From: Acarospora socialis | Lineage: Eukaryota; Ascomycota; Lecanoromycetes; Acarosporales; Acarosporaceae | Assembly: GCA_025617375.2 (NCBI GenBank) | Contig: JAMYGW020000009.1 | Location: forward strand, 1,240,001-1,304,000 | Direction: 5' to 3' | Length of the DNA: 64,000 bases | Part shown: piece after piece, positions 12,401 to 21,339 of the stretch | How positions within the stretch are numbered: position 1 is the first letter of the stretch | How the letters are laid out: every line of letters begins with the position of its first letter | Program-made: the position numbers and the translations under genes | The notes under the pieces: generated by a model | Told to the model about the DNA's origin: nothing | Databases searched by the model: none | The model's input: only the letters and a program-made list of their open reading frames with translations

Positions 12401-14162
12401 GGAGGTGTTTTCTCTATTTTTCGTGGTTTAGTGTAATGATATGCTGTAAAAACATCTTTTCCAGCTGCACCTTGCAGAAAAGTAGTCCATGAGGTATGTT
12501 TGGCTTTCTGAATTGCGTGAAAGTATCTATTTCTTGCATTTCTGAATTGATTCCAGTTTTCTTGTGATTTGTGATGTTTCCAGTATCTTCTAAAACCACT
12601 CATTTCAGTTCTAAGTACTGATAATGATTCAGACCACCATACTTTAGCTTTTGAGCAGAGTTTTCTCTTTGGTATATGCAGATCTGCTGCATTTGCTATC
12701 AAATTTCTAAGAGAAATAGCTATTTCTTCTAGATTTTGGTTTGATGGTGTTTGCATTAAGCTTTGAATTTGAGTACCAGCTTGTGTTGAGTTTATTTGCA
12801 GTGTTTCTGCAAATTTAACCCAGTCTGCTTTGCCTATGTTGTATGATGCACTCAGTGGACTTTCAACCCATTCAGACTCATTTGCAGTTAATTCAAACTG
12901 AATAACTTCATGATCTGATTCAGACTCCATATCTTGCTTTACTTGTCAGTTTCTTGTGAAATTGCAAAGTAAAGATGTTGCAAATGTCAAATCAATCACT
13001 GATGTTGCATTGCCTGAGTGATGTGCATAGGTGTTTGTGTCTGATGTGTTTAACAGCTCACAGTTGTGAATTTTCAGCCAGTTTATCAAAGAAGTAGCTC
13101 TTATAGAGTTTTCTATTGATGAATTTCACCATGCATGATGTGCATTAAAATCCCCACAGATAATAGCTCTTTGTGGTAGTTGAATTGCTGTTAAACATCT
13201 GTCTATGGTTCATTGATCATTGTTGATTTGCTGTGACTTTTCATTGTATATGTTAAGTAACAGTATACTAGAAATTTCATTTGCTGAAATACTGAGTATT
13301 TGCAAATCTGAGTCTTTTGACAAGTCAGGTCTTGGTATACACACTAAATCTTGTTTAGTTTTAGACACAAATGCCATAGTTCTAGGTCTAATGTCTAGAT
13401 TAGATGTGGGTATCAAACTAGTAAAAGATGAATGTGAAATAGTGGTTTTGTTGTCTCTTGCAACCCATGGTTCTTGAAGAAGAACTATGTCTGCAGTTTT
13501 TGTAGCTGAATTCAGACATGAGTACATGACATTCATAGATCTTGTGCAGTTGTGTTGTAGAATGGTGATTTGTGATGAATTTGTTGTGTTATTCATGATA
13601 TTTTCATAGATAGTGGATCTGCTGTTGAAGAAATAGGCTGTAGTGCTTTGAAAACACTGCATTCTGCACTATTTGCTTGATGTTTCTCATCACAATTGCT
13701 GCATTTATAGACTATATGTGTGCAAGTGGTTCCTTTTGACTGTGTGGAACAAAGAAAACAGCCATGTTCTCTAGTATTGTGGTTTCCTGCACAGAATTGA
13801 CATGTGTCTTGATTTTTACATACTTTTTGAGTATGTCCAAACTTTTAACACTTTCTGCATTGATCTGTTGGTTTGCAAGTGTTATAGACTGCAGTTCTAA
13901 CTGATGTTCCAGCAATTATCAGTCTGTTTCTGAGTGCTTTTTGAGCTTCTTGTTCTGATTTGACTGTCAAGACAATAGATGCATGCTGTTTTTTCTGTCT
14001 GACTTCTTCTGAAGTAAGTCAGTGTGGTAAAATAGCTAGTTTGATATCTTTGTTGAAGGTTTCTACTTCATCTTTGACTAGTTGCATGTCTTCTTTGCTG
14101 TTGAAAATAGCTGTGGAAATTCCATGTGCTACTATTTTGTACCACTTTTCATCCTTTTTGAT
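9488..14162 (-). mobile_element. LINE copy B, 5'-truncated, inverted partner of A
   Basis: A minus-strand LINE colinear with 16521-21195 of copy A without a net indel: paired positions add to 30683 throughout. It contains the end of ORF1, the endonuclease, reverse transcriptase, RNase H and C-terminal zinc region. The 535-residue reverse transcriptase segment (10393-12000) is identical in sequence to that of A, and the 255-residue segment (12163-12930) differs by one residue (Gly versus Asp). It is 5'-truncated inside ORF1 and ends in a short AAAT tail. ORF2 is interrupted by six TGA and one TAA, all shared with A. No 5' UTR is present, so it cannot be transcribed from its own promoter. Confidence 0.95.
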
Positions 14163-14182
14163 TGACATATGAAAGCTTGTCT

Positions 14183-14308
14183 GACAAATCAAAACCACAG
14201 AACCACAACTAAAGCAGCTATCAAAATTCTGAATAGTGCAAATTCTTTGCCTCATTCACTTCTATAAACCCTCAAAACAGCTTATCTTCATCATCAATAC
14301 TGGTGGTG
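14183..14308 (+). repeat. Inverted repeat X, left arm
   Basis: About 125 bp whose reverse complement is found at 21209-21335, with scattered transitions between them. It ends in CAATACTGGTGGTG directly before the start of LINE A. It is neither LINE nor recognisable Gypsy sequence. On its other side it is cut by the truncated 5' end of LINE B. Confidence 0.85.
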
Positions 14309-15500
14309 GGGTACCTCAATTATCATTCAGTGAAAATTTTTCGCGTACCTTCAGCCAAAACTCAAAACAACATCTCAGACATCAACATCGCCACAACCAA
14401 CACGTCTTCAAAAATTCTGAATCGACAGTTTTCTTCACCTTGATCTCTTCTAAAATTCATACTATTACTGCTTTTTGATATCTTTATTGCTCACAAAGTT
14501 GTTGGACTGTTTAGTTGTACCCCTTAGTATCTAGTTTTTGAAGTTCGCAAATTTTCGCTTAATTGTCCTAGCTTGCTTGGCAGAATTTCTGCGCACCAAG
14601 CATCACCAGACACCTCAACTAAGCCTCACTCACACCAAAACACCAAAAACACCAAAACAACCAAGAAAACACCAAAAACACCACTTTTACGCCAACTACG
14701 CAGCAATTCCAGCCTATACACACCAAGCCACATCAATTCACGCATCATACAACATACCTACATAGCTCTACCATCAAAACAAGCTAGTTTATCAACAAAA
14801 TCAACTACTTTTCAGCTATTTTCGCTCAAAAACCAGCGTTTCAGGTCAAATTTCTAAGCATTACAGGCTGAATTACACCAAATCGCTCAATTCCAGCAAC
14901 TGCACGCAGTTTCCGCAAAAACTAGCTGCAAAATAGTCATTTCTTGACAGATTTAGCTGGAATTTGAGCATTTCTTCTGTCAATTGATTAGCATTTTGCG
15001 TGCAGAAAGAACCTACCAGTGGAGACATACTCTACACTAGAAGCATCTCACAAAGACCTAGTGAAGGGTATAAGCAGGTAGCTATTTTCTAGCCCTACCT
15101 GCTGGTAAAAGCTCAGACTGGCAAACAACGTTGTCTGAGTAGTTGGGATATAAATACGAGGCTTCACGTGGAAATCTTGCCCTAGACGCATCTGCCCCAA
15201 GACCTAGTGGTTGAGTGACTTATAGTATAGTCTTGCTTATAGTAGAGCTGGTAAAAGCCTATTGTAGAGTTTATCTACTCTAGGTGAATTGGGATATTAA
15301 GCAACATCTGGATTAGGCAATTGGGTACAGCCTATTCTAGATGAAATAAGGATCCAAAGCTTCTATAATCTAGAACCTCAGGAAAATCTAGTTTTTACCT
15401 TCAAAAACTAGATAATTACTGCTAGACATAGATCTTCTGGACCTGGATTTGGATAGGATTTTGGATTTGGACAGGACGGACCCCAAAAACACCTCATATC
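14309..15500 (+). promoter_or_regulatory. LINE A 5' region with internal repeats
   Basis: Non-coding leader of the LINE and the likely site of its internal promoter. It keeps about 20 CpG dinucleotides by hand count, unlike the rest of the block. Within 15043-15310 two diverged units of about 140 bp follow each other: the motif AAGACCTAGTG (from 15053 and 15199), GCTGGTAAAAG (from 15111 and 15247) and TTGGGATAT (from 15143 and 15289) recur in the same order. Monomer-like repeats in a LINE leader often carry promoter activity; that role here is inference. Confidence 0.6.
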
Positions 15501-17090
15501 ATGACTTTTGCACTGGATTCCAGCAACTTCATGCAAGATTTCAACCTAGAAAACCCAAAAACACCTACAAAACAACAAAAATCACCAAAAACAGCACTTC
15601 CACAACTCTTTATGAGTTCACCAGACCTGTTGGGATCACAAATCACCATGAAACCTTCTCAAAAGACTATTCTAAAGTCTAAAAAGAGAAGAGCCATTGC
15701 CAGTTCAGTGCTAGAAGCTATTTCTTCTGATGAAGAATCAAATCAGCATGAAACTCATCATGCAAACTGCACAAACCTACACCCAAAAAGCCAAAATGGT
15801 GACAAACTACTTCAACAAGCTAGAAACTACCTCAAGCAAGCTATTCAGCAATTCACAAACCTCATAGTTCAACAAGAACTAGAAACTAGCATCAAGACAC
15901 TGGATCAAGCAAGACAAAATGCAAATCTAGACTCACTCAAACAGTCAGATGAAGCATTTCATCAGAAACTAGATGTTCAACAACAACTAGACAGCTTCAA
16001 AGATGAAGTCAACATCAAACTAGACAAAATTCTTCACACAATGTCTAAGACAAAGTCAGAAACCACAGAGAAACCAGCATTTGTCTTTCAGACAAACAAA
16101 ACAAACCCTATCAACTTTGTACAGACAAACAAAACCAGCTTTGGACAGCCAACATCAACAAAAACAGCAAAATCAGCAACATATGCATCAATTGCAAGCA
16201 GCAAAGATCAAAATGCTCAAAACTCATGGACAACTGTTCAAAAAAAAGCACCAAAGTCAAAAGTAGTGAATAAACCCATTACTTTCAGAGAAAGACGTCT
16301 AGTTATAAAGTCAAAAACACCCACAACTACTATCAATGCCATAGACATGCACAACAAAATCAACAACGCACTTAAAACAGCAAAAATAGACAATTTGCTG
16401 GTTTCCACAGTTGCTATTTCACAATCCAAAGCTAGTATAGTGCTCACAACCAGTGAAGGCACAGCAGAAGACTTGCTAAAACATCAACAAATCTGGAATT
16501 CATCATCTGAATTCATAGAAATCAAAAAGGATGAAAAGTGGTACAAAATAGTAGCACATGGAATTCCCACAGCTATTTTCAACGGCAAAAAAGACATGCA
16601 ACTAGTCAAAGATGAAGTAGAAACCTTCAACAAAGATATCAAACTAACTATTTTACCACACTGGCTTACTTCAGAAGAAGCCAGACAGAAAAAACAGCAT
16701 GCATCTATTGTCTTGACAGTCAAATCAGAACAAGAAGCTCAAAAAGCACTCAGAAACAGACTGATAATTGCTGGAACATCAGTTAGAACTGCAGTCTATA
16801 ACACTTGCAAACCAACAGATCAATGCAGAAAGTGTCAAAAGTTTGGACATACTCAAAAAGTATGTAAAAATCAAGACACATGTCAATTCTGTGCAGGAAA
16901 CCACAATACTAGAGAACATGGCTGTTTTCTTTGTTCCACACAGTCAAAAGGAACCACTTGCGCACATATAGTCTATAAATGCAGCAATTGTGATGAGAAA
17001 CATCAAGCAAATAGTGCAGAATGCAGTGTTTTCAAAGCACTACAGCCTATTTCTTCAACAGCAGATCCACTATCTATGAAAATATCATGA
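15501..17090 (+). CDS. LINE ORF1, gag-like nucleic-acid-binding protein
   Basis: 529 residues, uninterrupted. The N-terminal third is Ser/Thr/Lys/Gln-rich, followed by a predicted coiled-coil-like stretch (about residues 100-185) and a central basic domain. The C-terminus carries zinc knuckles: CRKCQKFGHTQKVC (CX2CX4HX4C), a second Cys/His cluster starting CQFCAGNH, and a third ending CSNCDEKH. Proteins of this type bind the element RNA and form the transposition particle. The start at 15501 is the first ATG in the frame that gives the complete protein. The stop codon overlaps the ORF2 start as ATGA. Confidence 0.85.
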   Translation: MTFALDSSNFMQDFNLENPKTPTKQQKSPKTALPQLFMSSPDLLGSQITMKPSQKTILKSKKRRAIASSVLEAISSDEESNQHETHHANCTNLHPKSQNGDKLLQQARNYLKQAIQQFTNLIVQQELETSIKTLDQARQNANLDSLKQSDEAFHQKLDVQQQLDSFKDEVNIKLDKILHTMSKTKSETTEKPAFVFQTNKTNPINFVQTNKTSFGQPTSTKTAKSATYASIASSKDQNAQNSWTTVQKKAPKSKVVNKPITFRERRLVIKSKTPTTTINAIDMHNKINNALKTAKIDNLLVSTVAISQSKASIVLTTSEGTAEDLLKHQQIWNSSSEFIEIKKDEKWYKIVAHGIPTAIFNGKKDMQLVKDEVETFNKDIKLTILPHWLTSEEARQKKQHASIVLTVKSEQEAQKALRNRLIIAGTSVRTAVYNTCKPTDQCRKCQKFGHTQKVCKNQDTCQFCAGNHNTREHGCFLCSTQSKGTTCAHIVYKCSNCDEKHQANSAECSVFKALQPISSTADPLSMKIS

Positions 17091-20000
17091 ATAACACAAC
17101 AAATTCATCACAAATCACCATTCTACAACACAACTGCACAAGATCTATGAATGTCATGTACTCATGTCTGAATTCAGCTACAAAAACTGCAGACATAGTT
17201 CTTCTTCAAGAACCATGGGTTGCAAGAGACAACAAAACCACTATTTCACATTCATCTTTTACTAGTTTGATACCCACATCTAATCTAGACATTAGACCTA
17301 GAACTATGGCATTTGTGTCTAAAACTAAACAAGATTTAGTGTGTATACCAAGACCTGACTTGTCAAAAGACTCAGATTTGCAAATACTCAGTATTTCAGC
17401 AAATGAAATTTCTAGTATACTGTTACTTAACATATACAATGAAAAGTCACAGCAAATCAACAATGATCAATGAACCATAGACAGATGTTTAACAGCAATT
17501 CAACTACCACAAAGAGCTATTATCTGTGGGGATTTTAATGCACATCATGCATGGTGAAATTCATCAATAGAAAACTCTATAAGAGCTACTTCTTTGATAA
17601 ACTGGCTGAAAATTCACAACTGTGAGCTGTTAAACACATCAGACACAAACACCTATGCACATCACTCAGGCAATGCAACATCAGTGATTGATTTGACATT
17701 TGCAACATCTTTACTTTGCAATTTCACAAGAAACTGACAAGTAAAGCAAGATATGGAGTCTGAATCAGATCATGAAGTTATTCAGTTTGAATTAACTGCA
17801 AATGAGTCTGAATGGGTTGAAAGTCCACTGAGTGCATCATACAACATAGGCAAAGCAGACTGGGTTAAATTTGCAGAAACACTGCAAATAAACTCAACAC
17901 AAGCTGATACTCAAATTCAAAGCTTAATGCAAACACCATCAAACCAAAATCTAGAAGAAATAGCTATTTCTCTTAGAAATTTGATAGCAAATGCAGCAGA
18001 TCTGCATATACCAAAGAGAAAACTCTGCTCAAAAGCTAAAGTATGGTGGTCTGAATCATTATCAGTACTTAGAACTGAAATGAGTGGTTTTAGAAGATAC
18101 TGGAAACATCACAAATCACAAGAAAACTGGAATCAATTCAGAAATGCAAGAAATAGATACTTTCACGCAATTCAGAAAGCCAAACATACCTCATGGACTA
18201 CTTTTCTGCAAGGTGCAGCTGGAAAAGATGTTTTTACAGCATATCATTACACTAAACCACGAAAAATAGAGAAAACACCTCCTATAAAGCATGAAAACAA
18301 AGTGAAACTCATACTTAAAGACAAATGTGACTTGTTCCTTGAAGCTATGTTTCCAAAACCACCTCAAACAAGTCCAGTTGAGCTAGAATGTGATAATAGT
18401 CTCACAAAACCATGGTTTTCAGTCATTTCTAAGGAAATAAAACAAGCTATTATGACTTCATCAACAAAGAAAGCACCTGGGCCAGATGGATTGTCCTTTT
18501 TGATAATTCAACATGCATAACAAGCTATATCTGAGTTATTTCACACTGTTTATTCAGTTTTAATAAATCAAGGCTATCATCCAGTATGCTGGCGTCAAGA
18601 AACTGGTGCAATTCTAAGAAAAGAAGGCAAAGCAGACTATTCAATACTCAAAGCATATAGGTCAATCACTCTACTAAATTGCTTGAGCAAAATATCTGAA
18701 AAGATAATGACAACAAGACTTTCCTATTGGACTGAAACCACAGACTTGCTATATCATGAGCAAATGGGTGGTAGAAAGCAAAGATCAGCTGTGAATGCAG
18801 CTATGTGTTTAACACATGACATTCAACAAGCAATCAACAACAACAAAGTCTTGACAGCTTTATTCTTGGATGTTAAGGGTGCATTTAACTATGTGTCTTT
18901 AAATCAACTGCTAAAAGTCATGAAAAGACTACATTTACCACAAACTGTACTAAAATGGGTGCAATGCTTTCTTACAAATAGAACAATTGCTCTAGCTTTT
19001 GATGGTGAAAAAAATCACCCACAAAGTGTCAATTCTGGAATTCCACAAGGATCACCTATATCACCAATGCTATTTTTGATCTATATGCGATTTCTATTCA
19101 CAAAAATCAACAATAAACACACTCAACTAAAGCTACCAAGCTATATTGATGATGTGGCTATTATTGTGGAAGGAAAAACAGCTGCAGACAACAGCAAAAC
19201 ACTAGAATCAGTCACAAAAACTGCATTTCAATGGGCTGAAGAAAATGCAGTTATATTTGATGACAGCAAGTCAGAACTCATTCATTTTCAGAAAGGAAAT
19301 CAAGCTATATCAACAGTAAAACTACCAAATAACACTGTTATACATCCTTCTAAAGTTGTACGCTGGCTAGGTGTTTGGTTTGACACTAAAATGTCTTTTA
19401 AGACACATGTGCAAAAGAAAATAGCTTCTGCAACTAGAACATTGCATTTACTACATAGACTGATGAATTCTGAATGGGGTTTATCAACATCAGCTGGAAA
19501 ACAGCTGTACACAGCCTGCATCACATCTATAAGTGACTATGGAAGCCCAGTATGGTGGAAACAACAAAAGAATTTTGAAAAGCTGTTTCAAAAACTTCAA
19601 AATTCAGCAACTAGAAAAATTCTAGGTGCATTTAGGTCTTCACCATCAGCTGCTATGGAGCTAGAATCAGCTATATTATCACTCAGATTTAGACTTGATC
19701 AAAAAACAGAGCTATATGCTTTAAGAATAGCTACTTTGTCAGAAAATCATCCAATTAGACAAAGAACTCCATACACCTACCCACCAGGACTTGAAACTGG
19801 ATGTGATATTGATGAAGATCATTATCTTGACTGGAATCAACATACAAACTCTCTCATTAAGAAGAAACACCCAACTCAGTTGATTAAAGTGCTATATAGC
19901 ATTTGCAAATATCTACCAGAAACACTAAATTTGGAGGTTTCAACTCAAAATGAGTTATGCTGTGCACCTTGGAGTGTTTCACCAAACATAGACATTCAAA

Positions 20001-21004
20001 TCAGCAAATCTGACAAGAAACTAGCTACTTTGAATCATCTAAAGAAATTAGAAACACTTGTTTCTAAAGAAACTAGAGCAAGAAATGCTATTCTATACAC
20101 AGATGGGTCAAAACTAGATGAAAATCTAGGTGCAGGTCTTTGCTACATGTATAAAGATATTATACATCAACAATCTTGGAATCTAGGAACCACCATGGAA
20201 GTCTATGATGCTGAATTGTTTGGAATTTCACAGTCTTTGAAGTTAAGTCTCAAAGAAATCATGAAATATCAAAGAATCAAAGACATATGAATCTTTTCAG
20301 ACAATCAAGCAGCTATACAAAGAATTCAAACCACAAATCAAGGATCTGAACAGCATCTAGCTATTAAATGTCAAAAAACTCTTCAAAAACTCATAGATTA
20401 TGAAGTTACACCTCATATTCATTGAGTCCCTGAACATGAGAACATTAAAGGCAATGAAATAGCAGATAAAGCTGCAAAATCAGGTGCAAAGCAGTCAATT
20501 TCACCAGATATTGATAGATTTACATCTATTAGCTATATCAAACACAAAATCAAGATCAAAGCACTGGAAAACTGAACCACCCACTGGAAAAAGACAACCC
20601 AAGAAAGATACTATGCTCAGTTTGATCAAACATCTAGTTTTCACATCAAAGAAGATCTGAAAAGTGCAGACAGACTTTCATTTGCTATTTTTACACAAAT
20701 GAAATTAGATCATGACTATTTCAAAGCATATCTGCATAGATTATCAGACTATAACAGCAAGAAATGCAATGATGCATGCAACAAAGATCAAACTTCAGAG
20801 CATTTGTTGACAGTCTGTCAATATAACAAAAAGAAGCAAACTGAGCTGAAAAATCAGCTCAGAAACATCAATTTGCCATATACAGCAAAGATGCTGTTTA
20901 CTATCAAGAAAGGAATCAAAGCTACTTTGCTGTTTTTGAAGAAAACCAAAGTAACTACTAGAAAATGATTATTAGAAGAAGTTGAGGGTGAAGATGAGAT
21001 TTAG
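17087..21004 (+). pseudogene. LINE ORF2, endonuclease-RT-RNase H, interrupted
   Basis: One reading frame of 1,306 codons runs from the ATG at 17087 to the TAG at 21002-21004 with no frameshift. Domains in order: an EEP endonuclease (LLQEPW, GDFNAHHAW, SDHEVI), reverse transcriptase (TALFLDVKGAFNYVS, GIPQGSPISP, and YIDD instead of the usual YVDD/YADD), RNase H (LYTDGSKLDENLGAG, YDAELFGI, FSDNQAAI, PEHENIKGNEIADKAA) and a C-terminal Cys/His cluster. Internal stops lie at 17471, 17555, 17735, 18518, 20288, 20423, 20573 and 20966; seven are TGA and one TAA. At 20423 copy C still has TGG, and at 20966 copies B and C do. The enzyme would nick the target and prime reverse transcription from it. Confidence 0.9.
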
Positions 21005-21208
21005 AAAAGAAAAAAGATATTGATTGACAATCAGCATCAGATTGACTGAACAGAAGTGATCAAAAAGCATTCAGATTGATTATTCACATGTACAAGATTT
21101 TGAGTTTTGTTTTGTGTCTACATCTTTCACTATATGTCTATTAACTGCCATAGCTTTTATAGCTGCATGCATAGAATGAAGAATAAATAAATAAATAAAT
21201 AGATTTCT

Positions 21209-21335
21209 CACCACCAGTATTGATGATGAAGATAAGCTGTTTTGAGAGTTTATGAAAGTAAATGAAACAAAGAATTTGCTCTATTCAGAATTTTGATAAC
21301 TGGTTTGATTGTGGTTCTGTGGTTTTTCTGTGTGC
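21209..21335 (-). repeat. Inverted repeat X, right arm
   Basis: Reverse complement of 14183-14308. It begins CACCACCAGTATTG eight bases after the LINE A tail and gives way to Gypsy-derived sequence near 21340. The two X arms face each other across LINE A. Confidence 0.85.
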
Positions 21336-21339
21336 TTAT

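Larger units (their letters stand above)
14309..21200 (+). mobile_element. LINE copy A, apparently full length (Tad/I-like)
   Basis: A 6.9-kb non-LTR retrotransposon: a 1.2-kb 5' region, ORF1 with CCHC knuckles (15501-17090), ORF2 with endonuclease, reverse transcriptase and RNase H (17087-21004), a short 3' UTR and an (AAAT)n tail at about 21183-21200. RNase H in ORF2 and two overlapping ORFs place it in the I superfamily; in fungi this is the Tad group. ORF1 is intact but ORF2 has eight internal stops, so the copy is not autonomous under the standard code. No ordinary direct target duplication is visible, because the flanks are inverted copies of each other. It is the longest of four copies in the window. 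Confidence 0.93.

Noticed and set aside
9488-14162. LINE B as part of a simple large inverted DNA duplication including flanks
   Set aside because: Homology to A stops exactly at the AAAT tail on one side and inside ORF1 on the other; the flank beyond the tail is LINE C, not the sequence beyond A.
17087-21004. UGA read as tryptophan in this genome
   Set aside because: TGG is used freely in the same frame (KVWWSES near 18045), sister copies show TGG at two of the TGA sites, one stop is TAA, and host genes in 33400-63600 use the standard code. Mutation of GG to GA is enough.
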